A stretch of 64,000 bases of DNA from Saccoglossus kowalevskii (GCF_000003605.2 NW_003146285.1:100347-164346); one strand, 5' to 3'; numbered from the stretch's first letter, positions 1 to 11,736 are shown. Notes: a model not told the origin generated them from the sequence alone. Program-made: numbers and translations.

Positions 1-1133
1 GATTGAAATTAAAAATTGATTAACAAAATAAATAACTTTAATGAATGTTTGGTACCAACTGCATAATGACCTTATCAATGACCCTGTCTCTAAAAGCTTT
101 ATAAAAGATTGATCAGCCTGGCTCTAAAGAAAAAAAAAACTCCCAGATATTCATAGACGTTATGTGATGTAACCGACTATGGGGGTTAGACGGAAACGTC
201 AAAGGGGTCTGCATAGGTGTTAGGAAATAAACTTAGAATAACATAAGTAGCCTTTCATCACAATGCGTTGCTTATCTTAAAAGAGAGTACAGTGAAGGAC
301 AGAATAACGTTGCTGCATATACCATTTTCCGGAAGTAGTGTCACCGGGGTGCAGAAATACTCCTGCTTTGTCATAGCGGCGAATACAAACATGTCATTTT
401 GCTGATAGTCGATAGAAGGGATTTTTAATTTTGCGACGTCGATTGGTAAACCCAGAAGTACAATATCAGGCGTGGAAGTTTACACAACACCCCGAAAACG
501 GTAGGCGCGCACATGCGAAACGATGTATCTTCGACTTCCGGGAAAGTGGTCTATTATCCGTTTCGTCTGTGTCAACTGTGGTGGCGCTTTGCACATCGAT
601 TCCTACGGGTCACGTGAAATTCATGGATAGCATCGAAATGAAAAATGTTAGCAAATAAAAAACACAAAAATGTCCAGATAACATACACGCTCGTCTGCCA
701 TTCGTTGTATCAACTCACCCAATAGCAGTAGATATTCATCGCAGTGAACAGTAATAACATGACACTAGAGGGCGTAATTTATGAGAGGGGGTATTTTTAG
801 ATTACAATTACCGATAACCAGTAAATTACATCAGCAATGTACAGGCTGTGGAGGTAAAGGTATATTGGGTGTGGGTACTCACCTGGATTTGGGTGGGAGT
901 GCTTTTGAAAGCTAGCCCCAAAATGACGACTTTGTGGACGCTTTTTTCAAAAAATTACCTTTTTTCGCCGGGAAATGGTCTGAATTGTACTACAATGGCT
1001 GAACATCTTGACATTTAGGGTCAAAAGCCCTGATCATAAATGTGGCGGGGTTCAAAATAGCGACTCATTCCCGATTTTGGGAGTAGCCAAGATCCCCATC
1101 CCATCCACCGGTGTACAAGTAGTTTAAACTTAC
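1..1133. other. Sequence downstream of gene A exon 5
   Basis: This stretch should hold intron 5 and possibly the last exon of gene A, but I could not find a last exon resembling those of genes B and C (a short exon with a GQM core and a lysine-rich tail). It may lie left of the window. The stretch contains a relic exon 5 fragment (719-763), a MITE end with the CTAGAGGGCG motif at about 764-785, and part of a dispersed element at about 322-552 (CCGGAAGT ends) that recurs near 13,449-13,746 and 44,021. Confidence 0.5.
719..763 (-). pseudogene. Relic of a ceramide synthase exon 5 (3' part only)
   Basis: On the minus strand the sequence reads VMLLLFTAMNIYCYW followed by a GTGAGT donor. This aligns with the end of exon 5 of gene A (VMLWLLLVMNIYWFW, then GTAAG). 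Only the last ~45 nt survive. The upstream half is cut off by a MITE end bearing CTAGAGGGCG. The donor is intact and the reading frame open, so a functional alternative 3' exon segment is not excluded, but with no acceptor-side homology I read it as a decaying duplicate. Confidence 0.5.
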
Positions 1134-1272
1134 CCAAAACCAGTAGATATTCATCACTAATAGCAGCCACAACATGACGTTGAATGTTGTGACGAATGGG
1201 GCAACAGGAAAGAAGAATCTGCCAGCTGCATATAACACTTTGAGTGGGTACCAATATAACCTTGCTAAGAAC
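1134..1272 (-). CDS. CERS1: Gene A exon 5
   Basis: 139 nt, entered in phase 2 and left in phase 0. Encodes the strongly conserved segment RLYWYPLKVLYAAGRF and a late membrane span ending MNIYWFW. The acceptor is ATCAG and the donor GTAAGTTT. Same length and phases as exon 5 of genes B and C. Confidence 0.88.
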
Positions 1273-4200
1273 CTGATGTAATCAAAGCAAACAATTGTTA
1301 TTAAATAAGAGAAGTTAAACTGGCAACACTTCCGTGTTCATAAATATATGTATTGTAGCATGGCAATGTATAATAGCGCAATTACGAGATCTTAGCGGAA
1401 AAAGGAACGAAAAAAGACTTGGTACCCATGCTGAAGTATATCTTTTCAAACAATCTTCTAAACACGTACTTATTTTTGTGAAATTATACCCCATTTTCAT
1501 GTGCAGAAACTTAAACAGAGTACCCTATATACATACTAAAATCATACTGTTTCCAAGTTGAGGTAACATGAATTCATGGGAGATTCTTTTTTTCACACTT
1601 TATTTATATATTTTAAAATATTTGACCCTAAACACGGTATACGCGTATATGCGTCAAATAACTAAATAATACGCGCTTTTTTACTTCAGTTTGCGTACCA
1701 TATTTTATTCAGAGGACCCCCCCCCCCTCCCGGCGACGGTGTTACTTCGCTGTAGCTTTTCCGTAATTTGTTGTAAATCCCAAGGACGTTTATTGTCCTA
1801 ACAAAGCCCTTGAGAAGCTATTTATACCGCACGGCAATTTTTAATAAGTCTGTCGTTTTTTTCAGTTGTTAAAAGGCAGTGGTCGTGGTGGAGGGCGTGT
1901 TCAGATTTTGTGTAAACAAACAATGTACTTTACACACGTTGTGAACGTTGCTATGGCCCTGCGATTTAACTCATCTGTCTGTCTAAATCGAATGACTTCA
2001 TGAATAGTTAATCACATGGTGTGATATTTATTGACATCATTTGAAATAAACAGTACAATATTCTGGAGATCACGTGATTAGGGAATTTGTCACGTGCGTA
2101 CAATGATTGAAGATCCACTGAACATGGACTGAAACAGGGCAAATATAAACGTTTTGTCACGTTTGCCAATGGTGGCGCTTTACTCTATTAATCCATGGCA
2201 GATTCACTTACTGGGGCATCATCAACTCCCCCGTCCAACCCCCACACACATACGCACGTACTGTATTGATTAACATTCATATGTCCAGTTCTTTGCAACC
2301 CCCTTTCTCAATGGCGACGACAGAACAAACACACTGGGTCATCGTAGGTCACGATGGCATTTACCAGGGTGCTACAGTTTTCAGCTGAGTGAAAAACGGA
2401 TCAAATGCGGACAATGTATACACGCGATGGGATGGGAATTCTTTCACATACACACGTGTAAATCTTGCGACAGCAGATGAGAATGTCTGAAACAAACAGG
2501 TCCACGAACTACTGGTCATAAAATCGAGAACGCATTCCACCTCTTCTCTTCACCGAGTCTAGACTAATTACTGCCGTTGGAGGCGTGGTCGATCTAGAAT
2601 CACTTTCTGCCACAGGCGACATTTTAACCTTCAATCCAAACCAATTCTGGGGGGGGGGGGGTTCAAGTACACTACTTCACTCACAATTTTGCATACATAA
2701 AAGAAAAACATTTCAACTAGCCAGAATTCAACAAATGTTGTAAATTGTCGAAGATTGTTATTATATTTCGATATTTAGTTCATAATATTCATAAAATTTT
2801 TGTTTTTAAATTTAACAAAAAAAAGGAATGAAAAAAATGTGAGGGCGCACACGACAACAAGAAACATGCATATTTATTTCTGGACGAAAGCGGCCTACAT
2901 CACTATCAAACGTAAATTTCAAAATAATGTTTTGGCAGCAAACGTTATCAGTATTCATTTGAAAACGCTAATGCGCATGTCTCTTGCCATTAAAACGGTA
3001 CACATCCTGGTACTTTCTGTGGGAACAAAATCGTTAAAATCAGACCATATCTACAAGCGGCCGCCAAGATCTCGTTGAGAGTGAGAGAGCGCCGCGCGAC
3101 TTCAGTTTTTGCCTTCATGAAATAGCGTTTTATGTTTTACCGCCAACACCTTTAATTTTTTGCTACGTACGGTTTGACGAGCTCGATGGGAAAATACTCC
3201 CCTACGAGCCCGTGCGAGATTCTACCGAGAAATCGCGTATTTTACCTCGGTAAAATGCATAGATCTGATTGGAAGCGTCTTTATATCACTGCTGTGTTTC
3301 TTTAGTGTAGTATTATTGTAAAAATGGGTAACCAAATTAATAAATTGAATTGATCTAACTATTTTTTTTTTGGCTCTCAAGTAACAGATTGTAGAATGCC
3401 AGCCCAATCTCTGGCTGGGCAATTTTACACGACATGGAAGGGAAGCGAGTCACGTTGTTGTCTCGGTCTCACCGAGGTCTTAGCGGTCATTTGCAAATAT
3501 GGTCTAGTGAGAACTTAACTTCTAAATTTGTTCCTCTGAAATTGCAAGCACTCTTTTTTTTTAAATGAATCTTTAATGAGGAAATAAACTTACCAAGAAA
3601 TGACGAATCCAGCAAAAAATAAGTTTGCAAACATTTCATTCAAATTGTGAACTTGTCCATTTCTTTCTTTAGTCTGTACAAATATCCTGGCATTTTCTAA
3701 GAATACGTCACAGATATCGTGACAAAATATGACCAGCACACCGATCTTATAGTATCTGTAGATAAAACATATTCACAGGTTTACAGGTTTCTGTGGGACA
3801 TGGTATTTTTGTCCCAGTACGTCGTCAGATCTTACACAATCCGCCATATGCAAAAAAGCGTCACAGTCATCATGAAGCGCGCATTAAAATGTCAAGTAAT
3901 GTAATTTACACGCGTTGTATACGTCACGCGGGTCTCATATCGAACAAGGCGCGGCGCGAAGCTTTCACACTATACTACCGCGGCTCAAATCATGTCAGAA
4001 AGAAACGAACTTACCGAACTGCGTAGGAAAACACGAGCAGGTTTATCGTGAGAATATGATGTGCAATCATAAGATAAAAATCACTTTTAATGGCGTCGAC
4101 GTAAATGGTTGCGTAGATGGAATGTACATAGAAACCACACTGGTAGACGTAGAGTATGTAAATATCCAATGGTACTTCCATTCCATTGGACCAATCTGAA

Positions 4201-7200
4201 TGAAGTAAACAAGAAAATGCAAATGAGTAGGTAAATATCTAAGGGTACTTCTATTCCATTGGTTCAATCAGAATATGCAAATAAGTATATAAATATCTAA
4301 GAAAAAATACTTCCATGTCATTGGACAATCGATATGAAACAAACAACAATAATGAAATCAGTAGTTAAACCCCGAAAGGTATTTCCAAGCCCCTGCACTA
4401 ATTTGGGATGGGGAATAATTGCAAAATATAAGGAGGTCATTATTTCGGTAAGAGTTCTTTAACTCCAATCCTAACCCTGCCCCTCCAGTGCCCTTGTATA
4501 TACCCCTCTCCGGGTCACTTGTAGTAAATTGGAGGGGCATATTGAATTACATTAGGGGCTGGAATGTTAGGGTTAGGGTTCAGAATCTCTTTCCATTTTG
4601 TTGGTGTTTTACTTGTGTTATCTTTTTTCCGCACCACATTACACAAATGAAGGTCATGTGACCAGTGTGAAATTTGATTACAGGACTTATGTGTGTGTAT
4701 CATTTTTCCTATGTGTTCTCGCCACAGCTTTTTCAGGTGCAACGTAAAATCTGGCGCACATGAGAGCTATCAGCTCAGGTAACATTCATTCGTAGTTGTT
4801 TCTTAACATATATATTTAAATATATAATTTAATTGGTTAAATATGTATATACATTTGATATAAGAATGAATGCGCGAAAAAAAGCGGCTGCTATGTTATC
4901 CAATCAAAATAATGCTCTCAAAATGACCTAGGCTACTACTTTAAATTGCTTACAAACCTCCAAATACTGACGCCGGGTCTTGGAACATCGTGTGTCTCTC
5001 ACTGAATAATATAGAAGTAGTGTAAATCCACGACAGAGTGTACCACGTAGATTTGAAGAAACTCTCCGGCGCCTTGGCAAAGCATTCCTCGTCATCCAAC
5101 TTCAAACCTTGTAAAAACGGCTGCGATAAATAAAGGTTAAAACGATACAGTAAGAATCGGAGAATTTATTGATTATGAAATCGTCAACAAGTATAATATC
5201 GGTTCTATATAAAGAGGATCCCAAAGCTGAGGCGGCGACACGAAATTTTGCTCACCGGCCTCTCGTCAAAATTGCGACTCTACTAGGGGGTCCTGGCCCA
5301 TGCTCACTCTTAAACAATTTGAAATCTAGACCCTCTGAAACGCTATTTCCTGCATTTTGAGGAGCAAATTTTGCTGACACAAAAGGCGCAAAACATCGAG
5401 TTACAATTTGGGCGTGGTTTCGCAAAAGTGGGCGTGGTTTCTAAAATTTGTGTTACCCAATGTTTTCGTAACTCGAGGTTTGTAATGGCTCTCTTTCTCT
5501 CACTCCTGACTTTTTCTGTCTTAGATGCTAATGCAAATGGATGTGTAAAAACTACTAGTAGTTTTCCAAACCTAGTACTTTGTGGAAGGCAGGGAAAACT
5601 GACACTCGGATTTATACTGCGAAATCACATAACAGACTGCACGTGGAGTCGAAACCAAAACCCCGTCCCCGATGCCAGGCGAACACTCTACTGACTGTAC
5701 CACCGACCAAAAAATACCATTACCATTATTTAGTCCCTCCAAGTCATGTGACCACAAAATGACGGACCTAATGCTGCAGACACTGGAACCCGGTAGAGGT
5801 GATTGACCTTAAGTAACATTTATAACTGAATACTATAAGCTGCAATGTAGGCTTTCTTGTGATAATCACCACGTGCCACAAAAAGGCCGAGGTTTACGAC
5901 AATGTGTAAACCCTGGGAAGGCTTGATTTTAAAAATCTACCGAAAATACCATTGTGGTGTGATGCCTACAATTCATACCATCCTACTGTTAGGATCGGAG
6001 TTCAATGACTCCAACGTTTTATTGTTTTAGCATACAATGCATTGTTGCGCCAAGTTCAAGGCTGTGGACGTTGGTCACCGTAATCTCCGAATACCTTAGA
6101 AACTATGCACCTATTTGTATGTTGACCGGGAAGGCGAACGGGGCAATCCCATTTGTCTTGCTCAACCACGCACACTTGTTACAGTAAAATAAACATTTCA
6201 AACCTGTGTATAGCGACCACTGACGGTACTCTATAGACGGGTGGTCTTTATATAGAGGTTTATATGGTAATAATTTCCCAGTTTAAAGGTCAATCTATCC
6301 TGAGATATTTGAAAATCATGATTTTTTTAATAGAAACATACTTGTTTGTCTCGATTAAATTAAAATTGTCAGTGTATAGACTAGTATGAAAAACTATACT
6401 GATTCACACCAGTGCAAAAATGGCGGTCATTGGTCACATTAAAGAGGTGGCCGTACATGTCACTTTATATGTACTTCGCATAGAGCCTTACAAGGTGGTC
6501 ACTATAGATAGGTTGTTCTTTATATAAAATACAGGTCTGACTATATATAAAAAAAGCATGTCAAACACCGACAAAATGGGAAGTCATAAGTTGTATTGTG
6601 TTGTACAATTGTACATCCGCAGAAGTGAACATTTCACAAACACCTTCCTGCAGGAAGTATTTAAACAATAACAAAAATCCATGAGTGAAGATTCATTTTG
6701 CTGTCAGCCTCGGGCTGTTGGAAAGCCTCCATCACCACCACCACCACCCCTACCACCACCCCACCCCCACCAACTGAATAGAATTACTTTGCTTCCTACT
6801 TTGACACGCGCCAGTTCCGTTGACCAATCAGGTTAAAGGTCCCGATGATGTCAACGTCGTATCCCCTGATAGTCAGCAGTCCGTTTCAGAAAAAAAAAAC
6901 GACACTCTTGCCATCAGCTGTTTCTGTGTCCGAAACTAATCGCAAAAATATAATTTATTTTGCTACTCTTCAAATATCATCTTTGATTGTAGCTGTGGTT
7001 TGGGGAGGGATAACGAAGTGTAATACGGAACAGCAGTGGCATGGCGTGATCATGCGAGTCGTGAAACAAATATAAAACGTTCCTCGATACTGCGTTGAGT
7101 CAGTCTTACTTCATCAAAATTGGCCATCAAAGGTGCATAGCATATTATTAAGCGTGGAAATACCTGCAAAACTTTCGCGTTTGTCGAATCCCAATCAATA

Positions 7201-9034
7201 ATTTGACGCCACTACGACGCAAGAACTTTTGTTTGTGCTGTTTTTACGATCGGGTTCCTGTATCATGCGGGGTCTCGCTGGGAACTGGAAATGGTCTGTT
7301 CACTGCATCGCCCGCTCTGCGCGGTTCCGTAGCCACTCATTTCACGATGACGTAATCCGACAAAACATCGCCATTCTATTGACCAAATTGTAGTCAAAGT
7401 CGCGTCAGTCTTTATACTAGATGCCGTCTCTTATTGTGAGACTTTGGAAAGTTCCCAATGTAATACACTGTAGCCTCGCTATAACGAACTCTTTGGGAGA
7501 CATACAATTAGTCTGTTATAGTGAAATGTTCACTATAATGAAGTACATAATACATTGGGTTTGTTGTGAGAGGGAGACACGCTATGTGTTCATTATATCA
7601 GGAAGTTCATTATAACGGTGTTCATTATACTGAGGTTACAGTGTATACTGAAGTCATAGAGATAGCCAATCAGCGATGACACATAATTCTGTGACGTCTA
7701 CGTACGTAACGATTCACCAGACCAATCATGAGTGCACTGGGCGCCGTTTGTGCATTCATATATACATGTATAGCGGTTTTTTATGGATTTAAAAAAGTCC
7801 CCAAATTACTTATAAATAACTAATGCAATCATGTTAACTCATGATTTCTATATAATTGATTTGAAATATCATTATTTTTTATTAATAATTAAAAATCGCA
7901 GAATTGTTTACATATATTAAGCTTAAATCTATAAAAACATGTCATATAAATAAATGCACAAACGGCATCCATACTCTAAGTGACTGGAATTCGGGTTAGT
8001 CAGCCGTGTGTGGAATTTGTTATCTACTAAAAATAGCAGTTATCAGTGGCGAGACAGATAAAAATGTTTACATTTGATTGACAAAAGTCGCCCTCGATAC
8101 GCACGACTATGATCGCAGCCGCCACGTTATAGCCATATACAGTGCTTGCCATCATAGAACCTGCCAAGTATAATTTGAAATATTTGATGGCTTTCAAATT
8201 AGCGAATTGCGGGCATTTGTTTGAGAATTAAACAGATGTTCCGAATCATTCTCCGAGCATCGACTGTGAAACTGTGATTCCGGATTATGGATCCTCAACC
8301 ACGCCACCAACGGCAGTAAAGAGTCGAGGCTCGGGGTATTGATTTGAATGTCTTCAGTCAACAGCAATGGGAGACGATTTTTTTTCCAATCCGCACACAG
8401 TCTGACTTTCAATCTAAAGAGTCAGCACAAGTACAATATAATGCCAAACCAAAATTCATAAAACTATTTTACATTAATCTCCCGGGATCCCGTAAGAGGG
8501 GAAACTTTAAAGGGCGGTGGTCGTCGCGCAGCGCGTGTTCTAACTTCTTGCAAACAATGTATTTTACACGCGTTGTATACGTCGCTATGAGTCCCATGTC
8601 GAACAGAACGCGGCGTGACGACCATCGCACGTTAATCCTAATTCCTAAAACTCCATGGGGCTGGTACATTACAGGGTGAATACATATCGAGGATGTACAG
8701 TGTCAGAAAACACGCTCATGAATCAAAGAATCGGACTTCGACCCGACACGGAATACTCATCCTTATTGATACTAACCTTATAGAGATAACACGTCAGTGT
8801 CGCTCTGAGCACGGTCCAAAATACGGCGAAAAGCAGGACAAGGCCCACATCGACCCAAGTGAAGTGACAATACGTTGTGAACTGCCCAAAATAGTCGAAT
8901 TCTGTCGGTAGTCGCGACAGAGTGCTCCACTGCGCTGGTACCACCGATGTCACCATTTCGTAGTAGCCGGGCATTGCTAAGAACACCGATTCCCGGCTCG
9001 CTATCGCCGATGTGTTCAGTCTGCTGTCGCCCAT
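1134..9034 (-). CDS. CERS1: CERS1-like ceramide synthase, gene A (exons 1-5; last exon not found)
   Basis: Ceramide synthases are multi-pass ER membrane enzymes that N-acylate sphinganine or sphingosine with acyl-CoA. Visible exons on the minus strand are 9034-8777, 5120-4958, 4195-4015, 3755-3594 and 1272-1134, giving 301 codons, all with GT/AG borders and phases 0, 1, 2, 2, 0. The N-terminus has the family block MPGYYEM and a hydrophobic segment (VDVGLVLLFAVFWTVLR). Exon 2 has TWYTLSWIYTT and MFQDPASVF. Exon 3 has FYVHSIYATIYVD and AHHILT; exon 4 continues YKIGVLVIFCHDICD, together the Lag1 active-site motif (HH and HD). No homeodomain lies between the first membrane segment and the Lag1 region, which points to the CERS1 branch. 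Start chosen at MGDSRL (9034); the frame is open 32 codons further upstream, but genes B and C also start MG just before this block. Exon 6 is probably beyond the left edge. Confidence 0.88.
1273..3593. other. Intron 4 of gene A with MITE fragments
   Basis: No coding exon seen. It contains homopolymer runs (C at about 1716-1728, G at about 2649-2660), a degenerate copy of the TTAAAGGGCGG element (about 1876-1960), a fragment of the CACGCCACC-type repeat in reverse (about 2546-2610; other copies near 8290 and 10,810), and the two ends of a GCCGCCAAGATCTCG element (about 3059-3090 and 3460-3500). Confidence 0.5.
3594..3755 (-). CDS. CERS1: Gene A exon 4 (second half of Lag1 motif)
   Basis: 162 nt, phases 2 in and 2 out. 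Encodes YYKIGVLVIFCHDICD, the histidine-aspartate half of the active-site motif, then a lysine-rich cytosolic or lumenal link (QTKERNGQVHN) and the membrane segment LFFAGFVIS. Acceptor TCTACAG, donor GTAAGTTT. Confidence 0.9.
3896..3962. mobile_element. Fragment of TTAAAGGGCGG MITE (family 2)
   Basis: Carries the family's internal TTTACACGCGTTGTATACGT block and a GCGGCGCG end. It sits about 50 bp from the exon 3 donor of gene A. Only one end is recognisable. Confidence 0.45.
4015..4195 (-). CDS. CERS1: Gene A exon 3 (first half of Lag1 motif)
   Basis: 181 nt, entered in phase 1 and left in phase 2. Begins DWSNGMEVPLDIYILYVYQC and includes FYVHSIYATIYVD and MIAHHILTI, the double-histidine half of the catalytic motif. 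The acceptor TTCATTCAG belongs to the innermost unit of a ~73-bp tandem repeat. Donor GTAAGTTC. Confidence 0.9.
4150..4345 (-). repeat. ~73-bp minisatellite spanning the exon 3 acceptor, gene A (3 units)
   Basis: Units align at the splice position: 4195 (real acceptor), 4268 (73 bp upstream) and 4329 (61 bp further, with an internal deletion). Each unit repeats the first ~41 nt of exon 3 plus ~30 nt of intron with its pyrimidine tract. In the two outer units the acceptor AG has decayed (CTGATTG, TCGATTG), so only the inner one looks usable. Confidence 0.8.
4958..5120 (-). CDS. CERS1: Gene A exon 2
   Basis: 163 nt, phase 0 in and 1 out. Encodes PFLQGLKLDDEE, then the conserved FFKSTWYTLSWIYTT and MFQDPASVF. 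This corresponds to the WKF/SWSY...FFHDPPSVF region of vertebrate CERS1. Acceptor CGCAG, donor GTTTGT (shared by all three genes). Confidence 0.9.
5577..5733 (-). mobile_element. tRNA-derived SINE
   Basis: On the minus strand there is a tRNA-like head with a plausible A box (TGGTACAGTCAGTAGAGTG) and a B box (GGTTTCGACTCC) about 40 nt further on, followed by an unrelated body. This is the layout of RNA polymerase III SINEs. No long A tail or target duplication is evident, so the copy may be truncated. It is not a functional tRNA: acceptor-stem pairing is not apparent. Confidence 0.5.
7090..7305. mobile_element. Fragment related to the 50,083-50,436 element
   Basis: Blocks such as GCATATTATTAAGCGTGGAA, TTGTCGAATCCCA and TTTGACGCCACTACGACGC recur at about 50,265-50,385. 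The right end (GGAAATGGTC) resembles that element's inverted end. The left end is not preserved. Confidence 0.45.
7463..7646. mobile_element. Palindromic MITE with ATACACTGTA ends
   Basis: The left end ATACACTGTAGCCTCGCTAT is mirrored by ATACTGAGGTTACAGTGTAT on the right, giving an inverted repeat of about 25 bp, and CACTATAATGA/TTCATTATA pairs occur inside. 184 bp, no coding capacity. Single clear copy in the window. Confidence 0.65.
8507..8635. mobile_element. MITE family 2 (short form), TTAA-flanked
   Basis: Starts TTAAAGGGCGGTGGTCGTCG and ends with the imperfect mirror CGACCATCGCACGTTAA, 129 bp. The core has ACACGCGTTGTATACGTCGC. Other copies: 30,511-30,641 and 56,734-56,861 (short form), and 11,737-12,009, 17,783-18,054 and 44,803-45,087 (long form). 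Confidence 0.7.
8777..9034 (-). CDS. CERS1: Gene A exon 1 (start codon)
   Basis: 258 nt, 86 codons, ending in phase 0 at TATAAG followed by GTTAGT. Encodes MGDSRL..., the conserved block MPGYYEMVTSVVP, TEFDYFGQFTTYCHFTWVDV, and a first membrane span. About ten residues longer at the N-terminus than gene B from the chosen starts. Confidence 0.85.
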
Positions 9035-10164
9035 GTTCACTCGTTTAGACGGCTTCGACCAGTGTGGAGGAGAAAACCGGCGTCTGAGTGTAACTCCCAG
9101 ATTGCTTTGCGTGCGATGTAACAAGTACACACGCTTCTCCTATATACTAGTACTCCCTCAATCGTTTTAGTCACGTGATTCATCACCTGAGCATCGTATT
9201 CGGCCACTGACTTTAGTTCCCGTTTTAATTCGGATTGAGGCAGAGTAAAAAATATAAAACACACAAATCGGCGGTTTAACGCTGAGGTCAGAGTTGAAAA
9301 AAGCTAAATTAATAACATTCATATCATCAAGCCACTTGCCCAGAAATGGCGATCATATTCGAAACCAGAAAATTCACCGGATCGGGAGACATATGCAGGT
9401 CTCGGTTAGCAAATCAACACTCAATGCATAGACGTTTTGTGACAATAAAATGTAGGCAGTTTAATGTGCATTCAGAACGCCCCCAAAATTCCATATCCGG
9501 TTGGTTGCCGATATTCGAAAAAAAAGCCCCTCTGTTCTAATTGAGGGGGATTCTCCCGAAATCTTTATTGCGGAGATTTGTCAAAATTAAGCACTGCCGT
9601 TGATACTAACAGGGAGAATGCCATAAACTCCATTTCGAAGAAAATCGCCTTGGTGTATACGATTTTTATCAGATCGCGTCTTTGTGTCAAATACATCACA
9701 TTCCTGTGCGTACATCACAGACACTGTCTGACGAAAATAATGTAAATGATTAAATTATTTGGTCTAAAATTAAATGAGTATAGATAAATACACAAAACTG
9801 TTGAAATGTCATTTGAAATGTTATAACAGTCTGAGTTCAGATCGATACCGGGGTCAAATGGGGTCTGGTCGGGTCAGATGGGGTCGGGTCGCAAAACAGA
9901 GTACAGAGTACAGAGTACAAACATAGTCTAAACAGTCACTATATTATTATTGATATGTGGTTACAATCACACTCAAATGTCGTTTAATTTAGTGAGTTTC
10001 TATTTTGACGACTACTATCAATGTTGGCAAGCGATGATAACAACACATGCTAAGAACACAAAGGCTCATGGGTAGACAACAACTTGTATTTACATCGTGA
10101 CCGTAAACTAATCTTTTAAATTCTTCTTTGACAGTTTCCCTTAGATTAGATACGACGCATTGCC

Positions 10165-10290
10165 ATCGACGTCCAAACGTCCAAACTCATGCCCACAAGA
10201 CCGACATAGACCAAGATGTGACATTACTTTGAAAATACTTTCAAAATAATAGAAATTGGTGGGTTGTTCCGTGAAGGCGTCCAACGAAAG
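10165..10290 (-). pseudogene. Relic ceramide synthase exon 1
   Basis: The minus strand reads FTEQPTNFYYFESIF, clearly derived from the FMKQPTDFDYFGQF region of gene B exon 1. It then runs out of frame while the nucleotides still align to the CTWVDVGLV part. The N-terminal block and the membrane span are gone. It lies between genes A and B, so it could be the remains of a lost tandem copy. Confidence 0.6.
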
Positions 10291-10751
10291 CGGGGAATAG
10301 ACTTCAGCTTTGTGTACTATACTAACAAGTATTGTATTGTATTGTAATGGGTTGAAAATTGTGTTTGGACATGTATTGTTCAAGTTGGTCGAAAACTGGC
10401 TACGGCCTCCATCTAGTGCCGACCCATCAGACACGTAGTGGGGTTACTGATTTGTCTGCTCTGGTATAGTCTATTGTCTGGAGGCAATAGGTCATAAAAC
10501 GAAGGACGATTGACGTCCAATCTACCAAAACAAAACAATTGCGTCATTTTGTATAACAATGAATTGCAATTTCTGTCTGCTCGTGAACAGAGTGAAATCC
10601 AACATGGTGGCCGAGTATGTGTCACAGGGTGACGTCACGTCAACTCATCTCGATACCTGCCACTGAAAAACTTTTGCAGCAATTCCAAGGTATTACTCGA
10701 ATGAGGAAATACACGAACACAAAATAAGTTGCAACAGATAATTATTGTTAT

Positions 10752-10968
10752 TCGTGAATGGCCGCCAAGATATCGTTGAGAACGAGAGCGAGAGATCCGT
10801 CACCAGAAACTGATTCTGGACCCTCAACCACGCCACCAGCGGCAGAAATCATTCGAGGCTTGGAGAATGCAGACCTATGAAACCGTGGTATTTGGAACAG
10901 TAGACGCTATGACATTCACATTGTTGTCTCGCTCTCTACGAGATCTCGGCGGCTATTTGCGGTGTTCC
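10752..10968. mobile_element. Inverted-repeat element with GGCCGCCAAGAT ends
   Basis: The left end GGCCGCCAAGATATCGTTGA is mirrored by ACGAGATCTCGGCGGC on the right. The interior includes the CCTCAACCACGCCACCAGCG block shared with about 8285-8335. Related ends at about 3059, 3460, 31,850, 41,684, 47,925 and 49,300 make this a dispersed family. Confidence 0.55.
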
Positions 10969-11322
10969 GCTGGTCTGGACACGACAGGTATTAAACGCGC
11001 ATTGATCGTATTCGCACTTTTCATTCGTAGTACAGTCAAAATCTGATTCTGTATTCAACGACACAAATACAAAAAATATTTTTGGCCTGAACTATTTTAT
11101 TATTTCTACGGACGTTGAAAAAGATACGTTTTAAATTTGGTCATACAATTGTATACTAGTACTTTGTGAGTTCGTCATCATAGTCTCCGATTTACCCGTT
11201 CTAAGTCATCTAGCGTTACAGGGCCGACTGAGAACGAGTAAATTGAACAAAAAGTACCGCAGAATAGCGCAAACTACCGCATCACATTCGCCCAGACATC
11301 CCATTGATCGCGTATTAATACA

Positions 11323-11488
11323 TTAAATCGGGGGAGTCGTCACCCGCGCACGCGTCAGATGGCCATAACGTGTCATTGTTTACAAACAGGCGTCTGACCC
11401 ATGAACCTTTGCGTTTTTAGTGTGTGTTGTTATCGTTGCCTGGGACTCAATTTCCGCGCGTGCGCAGGTGACGACCCTCCCGCTTTAA
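11323..11488. mobile_element. MITE family 1 (about 165 bp, TTAA-flanked)
   Basis: Ends read (TTAA)..GGGGGAGTCGTCACC and the mirror GGTGACGACCCTCCCGCTTTAA. The core has AGATGGCCATA, TTGTTTACAAACA, GCCTTTGCGTTTTTAG and GTGTGTTGTTATCGT. Family members recur about a dozen times in the window in both orientations. Confidence 0.75.
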
Positions 11489-11736
11489 TATTTTATCGAG
11501 ACAATTGCATAACTTGAATTGAATGTCTTGATAAAAAAAAATTCCAAGTGTTAAATGTTACACAAACTTCGAGCTATGAGCACATACTTTAATAAAGTGT
11601 TTTTACAAGATATCCTCGTGATACCGCGCCATTCCACTCGTGATCTTTCCATTTTAATGCGTCGAATTAAGTCAAAATACAAAGATCATTTTCACTCGTA
11701 AATACTCCCCAATTGGTCTGAATCATGTGTTTTTGC

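Larger units (their letters stand above)
5121..8776. other. Intron 1 of gene A
   Basis: No exon recognised. It holds a tRNA-derived SINE (about 5577-5733), a CCACCA-rich microsatellite (about 6731-6768), a 184-bp palindromic MITE (7463-7646), a relative of the 7090-7305 / 50,083-50,436 element, and a family 2 MITE (8507-8635). Confidence 0.5.

Noticed and set aside
1-1133. Last exon of gene A
   Set aside because: I searched the minus strand for the LL(T/S)GQM core and a lysine-rich tail after an acceptor and found none; probably outside the window.
5640-5733. A functional tRNA gene
   Set aside because: A and B boxes are visible, but the acceptor stem does not pair and an unrelated body follows, so it is called a SINE.
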